Source: Anaeramoeba ignava
Taxonomy: Eukaryota; Metamonada; Anaeramoebidae
Assembly: GCA_028826165.1 (NCBI GenBank)
Contig: JAPDFW010000058.1
Location: 62,001 to 126,000, forward strand
Direction: 5' to 3'
Length of the DNA stretch: 64,000 bases
The notes under the pieces were generated by a model. The model had not been told where the DNA came from, searched no databases, and saw nothing but the letters and a program-made list of their open reading frames with translations. The translations under genes were made by a program, and so were the position numbers. Each line of letters opens with the position of its first letter. Positions within the stretch are counted from its first letter, which is position 1. This document shows, piece after piece, positions 21,208 to 31,504 of this stretch.

Positions 21208-24098
21208 ATGAATGAAATTTTATTTTGTGGTTCAAATCATTATCCAAAACTTATCAAAAATAAACCAGATAGATTATCAAAACGAACTCATTTCAAATTT
21301 GAAAATCAAAATCAAAATAGAAGCCAAATTAAACAAATTTCATCAAATTTTTTTTCAACAATTTTCCTTTTTGAAAATGGAAAAGCAATAGAACATTTGC
21401 AAAATTCACATCAAAATCCTCATAAAATCCCAATTGAAAATATTCAAAAAGTATCTGTTAGTTTTCGTAATAAAGCTATTTTAACTGCAGATGGAATTGT
21501 ATTTGCTAAAGGAAAACATTTCAATCCAAATGAATTTATCAATATTTCATCATTAATTGAAGATAAAAATGATAGAGTAATTGAAGATATTATTTGTACT
21601 TTTAAATCAATTTACTTATTAACTTCAAATCAAAATGCTTATGGAACTGGTGCAAATAAAGATGCTCAACTTGGAATTAGTCCTAAAACACTTAGAAAAA
21701 CACAAAAACCAATTTTAATGATGAAAAATGTTTCTAAAATATTTTCAGGAAATAATTCATATCATGTTTTTCTTTTAAATTTAAATCAAGAACTATTTGG
21801 ATGTGGAGATAATGATCATGGCCAACTTGGATTAGGAAAATCAACAAAAGAAAAATGGAAAATCAAAAAATTAACCAAAATCCAAAAAATTCCAAAAGGT
21901 AAAATAATTGATATTCAATGTGGTGGTTCTAATTCACTAATGTTGGTTGAAAATCAAAATCAAAATCCAAAAAGAAAACTTTATTCATGTGGAGTTTATG
22001 AACATAATGGACTTGGCAAAAGATATAAACATACTTATAAATTTACTGAAATCAAATCATCTTTATTTGAAAATGATGATGATATTCTTGATTTTGCTTG
22101 TGGATACTCTTATACTTTGATATTAACAAGAAAAGGGAAACTAATAGGATTTGGGGCTAATGATTTTGGTCAATTAGGAATTAAAGATACAACAAAAACA
22201 CAATCAATTCCTATTCAAATTGAACTTCCTAAATTAAGATTTAATGAAAATATTTCAATTATCATATTCATTCCGGATATACTAAATCATTTCTTTATTA
22301 TTCTCCTTTTTCTCCTTTTTCTAATCTTGAAGAAGATTTGATAAAACTATTTAGAAGAAAAGAATTTTGTGATATTTCATTTAAAACCAAAAATGAAGAA
22401 ATAATTGAAGCTCATAAATTAATATTGAAATATAGATTAAAAGATCAAAATCAAAATCAAATTTCAAAACTTCAAGAAATTATTTCAAAAAAATCAATTA
22501 AAGAATCAAATCAAATATTTGAAATGATTTATTCAAACAAAAAAATAAATCCAAAATTATATTCTGAAATTAAAGAAATTATAAATTCAAATGAAAAAAT
22601 TGAAGAAACAATTAAAAGAATTTATTTAAATGAAAATGAAAAAGATTTTATTATTGAAAGAAAAGAAAAACAATATAAATTTCCAAAATTAATATTAATA
22701 ATGAGAAGTGAATTATATCGAGGAATGTTTTTATCTGTAACAAATGATAAATCTAATAAAGTTACAGATTATAGTGAATTAAGTAATAAATCATTTCAAA
22801 TATTTGAATATTGGATTTATTCAAATCAAATCAAAGAAGAAATTAAAATTACACAAGAAATGATTGATGAAATTAAAATTGGAATTGATTATTTTCAATT
22901 AAATCAAACAAATCCAAATTTATTTGATTTATTAATTAAGAAATTTAATTATCAAGAAAACAAAAAGAAAGAAGAAAATCAAAAATCAAAAATTTTGTTA
23001 AATCAACTCAAGAAAAATAATCCAAATTTCTTAAATTTATTACTTAATCAATTTAATAATAAAAATCAAAATCAAAATCAAAATCAAAATCAAAATATAA
23101 ATCAAAATCAAAATCAAAATCAAAATCAAAATCAAAATCAAAATCAAAATCAAAATCAAAATCAAAATCAAAATCAAATTCAAAATAAAAATCAAAATCA
23201 AAATCAAAATCAAAATCAAAATCCAAATACAAATAAATCACCTTTATTTGGAAATTCAAATCAAAATCCTAATACAAACAAATCACCTTTATTTGGAAAT
23301 TCAAATCAAAATCAAAATACAAATAAATCACCTTTATTTGGAAATTCAAATCAAAATCAAAATGCAAATAAATCACCTTTATTTGGAAATTCAAATCAAA
23401 ATCCAAATACAAATAAATCATCTTTATTTGGAAATCCAAATCAAAATCCTAATATAAGCAAATCATCTTTATTTGGAAATTCAAATCAAAATCCAAATAC
23501 AAATAAATCATCTTTATTTGGAAATTCAAATCAAAATCCAAATACAAACAAATCACCTTTATTTGGAAATTCAAATCAAAATCAAAATACAAATAAATCA
23601 CCTTTATTTGGAAATTCAAATCAAAATCCTAATACAAACAAATCATCTTTATTTGGAAATTCAAATCAAAATCTAAATACAAATAAATCATCTTTATTTG
23701 GAAATACAAATCAAAATCCTAATATAAGCAAATCATCTTTATTTGGAAATTCAAATCAAAATCCAAATACAAACAAATCATCTTTATTTGGAAATTCAAA
23801 TCAAAATCCAAATACAAATAAATCACCTTTATTTGGAAATTCAAATCAAAATCCAAACCAAAATACAAACAAATCATCTTTATTTGAAAATTCAAATCAA
23901 AATCCTAATATAAGCAAATCATCTTTATTTGGAAATTCAAATCAAAATTCAAATACAAATAAATCATCTTTATTTAGAAATTCAAATCAAAATCCTAATA
24001 CAAACAAATCATCTTTATTTGGAAATTCAAATCAAAATTCAAATCTAAGTCAAAATCAAGATCAAAATACAAACAGAACATCTTTATTTGTAAATTAA
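21208..24098 (+). CDS. RCC1 + tandem BTB protein, array copy 2, with 1-nt frameshift and SLFG-repeat tail
   Basis: Subfamily 1 paralogue. The frame breaks at about 22251-22256, where copy 1 reads ATATTTTCAATT and this copy has one T fewer; the upstream frame stops at 22341 and the BTB part reads on from 22338 in another frame to 24098. There is no GT-AG intron at the break. After the BTB modules comes an NQ tract (23062-23220) and then about 19 units of 15 residues ending in K-S-(S/P)-L-F-G-N-S. This resembles GLFG/SLFG nucleoporin repeats and is absent from the other copies. Either an expressed gene carrying a sequence error or a recent pseudogene; the long uninterrupted tail frame after the break favours the first. 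Confidence 0.75.
23062..24096 (+). repeat. Coding NQ hexamers followed by 45-bp SLFG repeats
   Basis: First about 26 CAAAAT units, then about 19 copies of a 45-bp unit encoding NTNKSSLFGNSNQNP with S/P, T/I and N/S variants; 16 of the 19 keep LFG. Order suggests the 45-bp unit grew out of the hexamer tract, since each unit still contains TCAAATCAAAAT. Confidence 0.93.
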
Positions 24099-24212
24099 AA
24101 TTAAAATTAAAATTAAAATTAAAATTAAAATTAAAATCAAAATTAAAATTAAAATTAAAATTAAAATTAAAATTAAAATTAAAATTAAAATTAAAATTAA
24201 AATTAAAATCAA
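24096..24212 (+). repeat. AAAATT array after copy 2
   Basis: A short hexamer spacer starts at the stop codon of copy 2 (FVN then TAA) and ends before the T-rich upstream element of copy 3. Confidence 0.85.
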
Positions 24213-24282
24213 AATTCCAAAAAAATTTCATTCATTTTCTCATTTTTTTCTTTTCAAAAAAATTTAAAAAAAAAAAAAGAGA

Positions 24283-26403
24283 ATGAACGAAATTTTATTT
24301 TGTGGTCAAAATCAATATCCAAAACTTATCAAAAATAAACCAGATAAATTATCAAAACGAACTCAATTTAAATTTGAAAATCAAAATCAAAACAGAAATC
24401 AAATTAAACAAATTTCATCTGGTTTATTTTCAACAATTTTCCTTTTTGAAAATGGAAAAGCAATTGAACATTTGCAAAATACACATCAAAATCCTCATAA
24501 AATCCCAATTGAAAATATTCAAAAAGTATCTGTTGGTTATCATAATAAAGCTATTTTAACATTAGAAGGAAATGTATTTGCTAAAGGAAAACATTTCAAT
24601 CCAAATGAATTTATCAATATTTCATCATTAATTGAAGATAAAAATGATAGAGTAATTGAAGATATTATTTGTACTTTTAAATCAATTTATTTATTAACCT
24701 CAAATCAAAATGCTTATGGAACTGGTGCAAATAAAGATGCTCAACTTGGAATTAGTCCTAAAACACTTAGAAAAACACAAAAACCAATTTTAATGATGAA
24801 AAATGTTTCTAAAATATTTTCAGGAAATAATTCATATCATGTTTTTCTTTTAAATTTAAATCAAGAACTATTTGGATGTGGAGATAATGATAATAGTCAA
24901 GTTGGATTAGGAGAATCAACAAAAGAAAAATGGAAAATCAAAAAATTAACCAAAATCCAAAATATTCCAAAAGGCAAAATAATTGATATTCAATGTGGAG
25001 CTTCTCATTCAATAATGTTGATTGAAAATCAAAATGAAAATCCAAAAAGAAAACTTTATTCATGTGGAGATTATAGATTCAATGGACTTGGCAAAGATGA
25101 AGAAGATACTTATGAATTTACTGAAATCAAATCATCTTTATTTGAAAATGATGATGATAATATTCTTGGTTTTTCTTGTGGATATGATTTTACTTCAATT
25201 TTAACTTCACATTCAAAAATTATAGCATTTGGAGGTAATGAATTTGGTCAATTCGGAATTAAAGATACAAAAAAATATCAATTAACTCCAATTCAAATTG
25301 AACTTCCCAAATTAAGATTTAATGAAAATATTTTTAATTATCATATTTCTTGTGGATATCAGAATTCATTTGTTTATTATTCTCCTTTTTCTCCTTTTTC
25401 TAATCTTGAAGAAGATTTGATAAAACTATTTAGAAGAAAAGAATTTTGTGATATTTCATTTAAAACCAAAAATGAAGAAATAATTGAAGCTCATAAATTA
25501 ATATTAAAATATAGATTAAATCAAAATGAAAATGAAAATCAAAATCAAATTGAAAAACTTCAAAAAATTATTTCAAAAAAATCAACTAAAGAATCAAATC
25601 AAATATTTGAAATGATTTATTCAAACAAAAAAATAAATCCAAAATTATATTCTGAAATTAAAGAAATTATAAATTTAAATGAAAAAATTGAAGAAACAAT
25701 TAAAAGAATTTATTTAAATGAAAATGAAAATGAAAAAGATTTTATAATTGAAAGAAAAGAAAAACAATATAAATTTCCAAAATTAATATTAGCAATGAGA
25801 AGTGAATTATATCGAGGAATGTTTTTATCTGTAACAGAAGATACTTCTAATAAAGTTACAGATTATAGTGAATTAAGTAATAAATCATTCCAAATATTTG
25901 AATATTGGATTTATTCAAATCAAATTAAAGAAGAAATTGAAATTACACAAGAAATGATTGATGAAATTAAAACTGGAATTGATTATTTTCAATTAAATCA
26001 AACAAATCCAAATTTATTTGATTTATTAATTAATAAATTTAATTATCAAAATCAAGATTTACATGAAATTTCTGATGAAAGTGAAGATTCATTTCAAAAT
26101 GATAATTATAGTGACAATGATAATGATAATGATAGTGATAGTGATAGTGATAGTGATAGTGATCTAGAATACGAATCAATGATTTTTAATTTATTTCTTA
26201 AAGAACTTGAAAATCAATATCGAAATTTCAATCTAATGTCATTTCAAAATTCAAAACCAAAACCAAAACCAAAATCAAAACCAAAATCAAAACCAAAACC
26301 AAAATCAAATCAAAAACCAAAACCAAAACCAAAACCAAAACCAAAACAAAATCCACAACCAAAACCAAAACGAAAACCAAAAAAAAGACCAAGAAAAAAA
26401 TAA
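24283..26403 (+). CDS. RCC1 + tandem BTB protein, array copy 3 (intact), acidic and Lys-Pro tail
   Basis: A single intact exon of 706 residues, start MNEILFCGQNQYP. RCC1 blades then two BTB-like modules as in copy 1. The tail after about residue 590 is unique: a Glu/Asp/Ser run (NDNDNDSDSDSDSD) and then a KP repeat ending KRKPKKRPRKK, which looks like a nuclear-localisation-type basic end. The body is a mosaic: the middle (TGANKDAQLG, KWKIKKLTKIQ) is like copy 2, the later blades (RFNGLGKDEEDTYEF, GGNEFGQFGIKDTKKYQL) like copy 1. The stop follows an A7 run, and a +1 frame continues with NNGNSSTNSNSQSNQNSK, so the true C-terminus may be longer. Confidence 0.88.
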   Translation: MNEILFCGQNQYPKLIKNKPDKLSKRTQFKFENQNQNRNQIKQISSGLFSTIFLFENGKAIEHLQNTHQNPHKIPIENIQKVSVGYHNKAILTLEGNVFAKGKHFNPNEFINISSLIEDKNDRVIEDIICTFKSIYLLTSNQNAYGTGANKDAQLGISPKTLRKTQKPILMMKNVSKIFSGNNSYHVFLLNLNQELFGCGDNDNSQVGLGESTKEKWKIKKLTKIQNIPKGKIIDIQCGASHSIMLIENQNENPKRKLYSCGDYRFNGLGKDEEDTYEFTEIKSSLFENDDDNILGFSCGYDFTSILTSHSKIIAFGGNEFGQFGIKDTKKYQLTPIQIELPKLRFNENIFNYHISCGYQNSFVYYSPFSPFSNLEEDLIKLFRRKEFCDISFKTKNEEIIEAHKLILKYRLNQNENENQNQIEKLQKIISKKSTKESNQIFEMIYSNKKINPKLYSEIKEIINLNEKIEETIKRIYLNENENEKDFIIERKEKQYKFPKLILAMRSELYRGMFLSVTEDTSNKVTDYSELSNKSFQIFEYWIYSNQIKEEIEITQEMIDEIKTGIDYFQLNQTNPNLFDLLINKFNYQNQDLHEISDESEDSFQNDNYSDNDNDNDSDSDSDSDSDLEYESMIFNLFLKELENQYRNFNLMSFQNSKPKPKPKSKPKSKPKPKSNQKPKPKPKPKPKQNPQPKPKRKPKKRPRKK

Positions 26404-26538
26404 TGGAAATTCAAGTACAAATTCAAATTCACAATCAAATCAAAATTCAAAAACAAAACCAAAATTTTTTCTTTTCAGTTTTTTTTTTCATTTTTTTCTT
26501 TTTCAAAAAATTAATAAAAGAAAAATAAAAAAAAGAGA

Positions 26539-28317
26539 ATGAATGATTGTTTATTTTTTGGTTCGAATCAATTCCCAAAACTTTTCAAAAATAAACCAGA
26601 AAAAATAACAAAACCAATTCAATTTAAATTTGAAAATGAAAATGAAAATGAAAATGAAAAACAAATTAAACAAATTTCATCAGGTTTATTTTCAACAATT
26701 TTCCTTTTTGAAAATGGAAAAGCAATAGAATATTTAAATGAAAATGATTCAAATCAAAATCCTCAAAAAATCCCAATTGAAAATATTCAAAAAGTATCTG
26801 TTGGTTATGATAATGAAGCTATTTTAACAAAAGAAGGAAATGTATTTGCAAAAGGAAAAAATATTAATTCAAAAAATCCAAAAGAATTTATCAATATTTC
26901 ATCATTAATTGAAGATACAAATGATAGAATAATTCAAGATGTTGTTTCTGGAAATCGCTCAATTTACTTATTAACTTCAAATCACAATGCTTATGGAATT
27001 GGTTCAAATGATTATTGTCAACTTGGTTTCGATTCTGAAACACTTAAAGAAACAGAAAAACCAATTTTAATGATGAAAAATGTTTCTATAATATTTTCAG
27101 GAAACAATTCATATCATGTTTTTATTTTAAATTTAAATCAAGAATTATTTGGATGTGGTGATAATCAATTTGTTCAACTTGGATTAGGAAAATCAAGAAA
27201 AGAAGCAAAAATCTATAAATTAACTCAAAATCCAAAATATTCCAAAAGGTGAAATAATTGATATTCAATTTGGACGTGCTTTTTCAATAATGTTGATTGA
27301 AGATGAAGCTGAAAATCCAAATCCAAAAAGAAAACTTTATTCATGTGGTGATTATCGATTAAATGGACTTGGCAAGAATCAAAGAATTTGTGAATTTACT
27401 GAAATCAAATCACCTTTATTTGAAAATGATGATTATATTCTTGATTTTTCTGTTGGAAATGCGCATACTTTGATTTTAACTTCTAATTCAAAATTAATTG
27501 GATTTGGTTTTAATTTCTTTAGTCAATTAGGAACTGGAGATACAAATTATCGATCAATTCCAATTCAAATTGAACTTCCTAAATTAAGATTTAATGAAGA
27601 TATTTCTAATTATCATATTCTTTGTGGAAATAACAAATCGTTTCTTTATTATTCTCCTCTTTCTTCCAATCTTGAAGAAGATTTGATAAAATTATTTAGA
27701 AGAAAAGAATTTTGTGATATTTCATTTAAAACCAAAAATGGAGAAATAATTGAAGCTCATAAATTAATATTGAAATATAGATTAAATCAAAATCAAAATC
27801 AAATTGAAAACTTAAAGAAATTATTTCAAATAAATCAATTAAAGAATCAAATCAAATATTTGAAATGATTTATTCAAACAATTCCAAAATAAATCCAAAA
27901 TTATATTCAGAAATCAAAGAAATTATAAATTCAAATGAAAGAATAGAAGAAACAATGAAAAGAATTTATTTAAATGAAAATGAAAATGAAAATGAAAAAG
28001 ATTTTATAATTGAAAGAAAAGAAAAACAATATAAATTTCCAAAATTAATATTAATAATGAGAAGTGAATTATATCGAGGAATGTTTTTATCTGTAACAGA
28101 AGATAAATCTAATAAAGTTACAGATTATAGTGAATTAAGTAATAAATCATTTCAAATATTTGAATATTGGATTTATTCAAATCAAATTAAAGATGAAATT
28201 CAAATTACACAAGAAATAATTGAAGAATTAGAAACTGGAATTGATTATTTTCAATTAAATCAAACAAATCCAAATTTATTTGATTTATTAATTAACAAAT
28301 TTAATAATCAAAATTAA
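26539..28317 (+). CDS. RCC1 + tandem BTB protein, array copy 4, two 1-nt frameshifts
   Basis: Subfamily 2 paralogue (MNDCLFFGSNQFP). Compared with copies 1 and 3, one base is gained near 27224 (TTAACTCAAAATCC against TTAACCAAAATCC) and one A is lost near 27806-27810, where copy 6 has GAAAAACTT. The three frame segments 26539-27252, 27290-27868 and 27865-28317 together cover the full RCC1 and BTB parts with normal conservation. The end is NNQN and TAA into a hexamer array. No extra tail. Conservation across both breaks suggests very recent decay or sequence error. Confidence 0.72.
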
Positions 28318-28405
28318 AATTCATTTATAAAATTGAAATTAAAATTAAAATTAAAATTAAAATTAAAATTAAAATTAAAATTAAAATCAAAATTAAAATT
28401 AAAAA
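28312..28405 (+). repeat. AAAATT array after copy 4
   Basis: Short hexamer array starting at the stop codon of copy 4, with a TTCATTTATAAAATT element at about 28319. Confidence 0.8.
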
Positions 28406-28411
28406 GCAAAA

Positions 28412-28451
28412 ATAATTTTTTTCATTTTTTTCATTTTTTTTCTTTTCAAAA
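28412..28451 (+). promoter_or_regulatory. TCATTTTTT-type start-proximal element, copy 5
   Basis: Two tandem TTTTTTCATTTTTT blocks and CTTTTCAAAA lie immediately before the ATG, matching copies 1, 2, 6 and 7. Confidence 0.5.
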
Positions 28452-30210
28452 ATGAATGATTGTTTATTTTTTGGTTCAAATCAAAAACCAAATGAACTCA
28501 TCAAAAATGACGAAGATAGAATAACAAAACCAATTCAATTTAAATTTAAATTTAAATTTGAAAATGAAAATGAAAAACAAATTAAACAAATTTCATCATC
28601 AAATTTTTCAACAATTTTCCTTTTTAAAAATGGAAAAGCAATAGAATATTTACTGGAATATTTCAGAGTTTCAAAAAAAAATCCTGTAGAAATCCCAATT
28701 GAAAATATTCAAAAAGTAGTTGCTGGTGGTCTAAATGAAGCTATTTTAACTGCAGAAGGAAATTTATTTGGCAAAGGAAAAGATATGAATCCAAAAAATC
28801 CAAAAGAATTTATCAATATTTCATCATTAATTGAAGATCCAAATGATAAAATAATTGAAGATATTGCTCCTGGATGGGATTCTTTTTATTTATTAACTTC
28901 AAATCAAATGTTTATGGAATTGGTACAAATCAATATTGTCAACTTGGCTTAGATTTTAAAACATTTAAAAAAACACAAAAACCAATTTTAATGATGAAAA
29001 ATGTTTCTAAAATATTTTCAGGAACTGATTCAAGACATGTTTTTCTTTTAAATTCAAATCAAGAATTATTTGGATGTGGAGATAATTCACGTGGTCAACT
29101 TGGATTAGGAAAATCAAGAAAAGAAACAAAAATCCAAAAATTAACCAAAATCCAAAATATTCCAAAAGACAAAATAATTGATATTCAATGTGGAAATGAA
29201 CATTCAATAATGTTGATTGAAGATGAAAATGAAACAAGAAAGCTTTATTCATGTGGAGACCATCGTCATAATGGACTTGGCAAGAATCAAAGAACTTGTG
29301 AATTTACTGAAATCAAATCATCTTTATTTGAAAATGATTATATTCTTGATTTTTCTGTTGGATTTAATCATACTTTGATATTAACAAGAAAAGGGAAATT
29401 AATTGGATTTGGTTTAAATTTTTGGTGTCAATTAGGAACTGGAACTATAACTGATGAAAAAATTCCAATTCAAATTGAACTTCCTAAATTAAGATTTAAA
29501 GAAGATATTTCCAATTATCATGTTCTTTGTAGAAGTGATAAATCATTTCTTTATTATTCTCCTCCTTCTTTTTCCAATCTTGAAGAAGATTTGATAAAAT
29601 TATTCCAAAGAAAAGAATTTTGTAATATTTCATTTAAAACCAAAAATGGAGAAATAATTGAAGCTCATAAATTAATATTGAAATATAGATTAAAAGATGA
29701 AAATCAAATTAAAAAACTTCGAAAAATTATTTCAAAAAAATCAATTAAAGAATCAAATCAAATATTTGAAATGATTTATTCAAATAATTCCAAAGTAAAT
29801 CCAAAATTATATTCTGAAATTAAAGAAATTATAAATTCAAATGAAAAAATTGAAGAAACAATGAAAAGAATTTATTTAAATGAAAATGAAAATGATTTTA
29901 TAATTGAAAGAAAAGAAAAAAAATATAAATTTCCAAAATTAATATTAATAATGAGAAGTGAATTATATCGAGGAATGTTTTTATCTGTAACAAATGATAC
30001 TTCTAATAAAGTCAAAGATTATAGTGAATTAAGTAATAAATCATTCAAATATTTGAATATTGGATTTATTCAAATCAAATTAAAGAAGATATTGAAATTA
30101 CAAAAGAAATGATTGATGAAATTAAAATTGGAATTGATTATTTTCAATTAAATCAAACAAATCCAAATTTATTTGATTTATTAATTAAGAAATTTAATAA
30201 TCAAAATTAA
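28452..30210 (+). CDS. RCC1 + tandem BTB protein, array copy 5, two 1-nt frameshifts
   Basis: Subfamily 2 (MNDCLFFGSNQKP). One A is lost near 28906-28908 (AATCAAATG against AATCAAAATG in copy 1), and one C near 30045 (TCATTCAAAT against TCATTCCAAAT). The frames 28452-28952, 28874-30112 and a short last segment to TAA at 30208 reconstruct the normal order of blades and BTB modules by comparison with intact copies. KEFCNISF replaces KEFCDISF. No extra tail. Same caveat on decay versus error as copy 4. Confidence 0.72.
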
Positions 30211-31472
30211 AATTAAAATTAAAATTAAAATTAAAATCAAAATTAAAATCAAAATTAAAAAAATTAAAATTTAAAAATTAAAATCAAAATTAAAATTAAA
30301 ATCAAAATTAAAATTAAAATTAAAATTAAAATTAAAATTAAAATTAAAATTAAAATTAAAATCTAAAATTAAAATTAAAATTAAAATTAAAATTAAAATT
30401 AAAATCAAAATTAAAATTAAAATTAAAATTAAAATCAAAATTAAAAATCAAAATTAAAATTAAATCAAAAAAATTAAAATTAAAATTAAAATTAAAATTA
30501 AAATTAAAATTAAAATTAAAATTAAAATTAAAATTAAAATTAAAATTAAAATTAAAAATTAAAATCAAAATTAAAATTAAAATTAAAATCAAAATTAAAA
30601 TCAAAAATTAAAATTAAAATTAAAATTAAAATTAAAATTAAAATTAAAATTAAAATTAAAATTAAAATTAAAATTAAAATCAAAATTAAAATTAAAATTA
30701 AAAATCAAAATTAAAATTAAAATTAAAATTAAAATTAAAATTAAAATTAAAATTAAAATTAAAATTAAAATTAAAATTAAAATTAAAATTAAAATTAAAA
30801 TTAAAATTAAAATTAAAATTAAAATTAAAATTAAAATTAAAATTAAAATTAAAATTAAAATTAAAATTAAAATCAAAATTAAAATTAAAATCAAAAATTA
30901 AAATTAAAATCAAAAATTAAAATTAAAATCAAAATTAAAATTAAAATTAAAAATTAAAATTAAAATTAAAATTAAAAATTAAAATTAAAATTAAAATTAA
31001 AATTAAAATTAAAATTAAAATTAAAATTAAAATTAAAAATTAAAATTAAAATTAAAATTAAAATTAAAATTAAAATTAAAAATTAAAATTAAAATTAAAA
31101 TTAAAATTAAAATCAAAATTAAAATTAAAATTAAAATTAAAATTAAAATTAAAATTAAAATTAAAATTAAAATTAAAATTAAAATTAAAATTAAAATTAA
31201 AATTAAAATTAAAATTAAAATTAAAATTAAAATTAAAATTAAAATTAAAATTAAAATTAAAAATTAAAATCAAAATTAAAATTAAAATTAAAATTAAAAT
31301 TAAAATTAAAATTAAAATTAAAATTAAAATTAAAATTAAAATTAAAATTAAAATTAAAATTAAAATTAAAATTAAAATTAAAATTCAAAATTAAAATTAA
31401 AATTAAAATCAAAAATTAAAATTAAAATCAAAATTAAAATTAAAATCAAAATTAAAATCAAAATAAAAATTA
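30205..31472 (+). repeat. 1.27-kb AAAATT/AAAATC array between copies 5 and 6
   Basis: The longest intergenic hexamer array of the window. Long AAAATT runs with AAAATC units at irregular spacing and occasional AAAAATT phase slips. It starts at the stop codon of copy 5 and ends about 30 bp before copy 6. No gene content. Confidence 0.95.
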
Positions 31473-31477
31473 AAAAT

Positions 31478-31504
31478 ATTTTTTTCATTTTTTCTTTTTC
31501 AAAA
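31478..31504 (+). promoter_or_regulatory. TCATTTTTT-type start-proximal element, copy 6
   Basis: TTTTTTCATTTTTTCTTTTT and CAAAA abut the ATG. With an array directly upstream, this 27-bp block is the only non-repeat sequence available as promoter. Confidence 0.5.

Noticed and set aside
4855-31472. CRISPR-like or telomeric arrays
   Set aside because: The units are contiguous 5-6 bp repeats without unique spacers, and lack the G-rich strand of telomeres. They lie inside introns and between genes.
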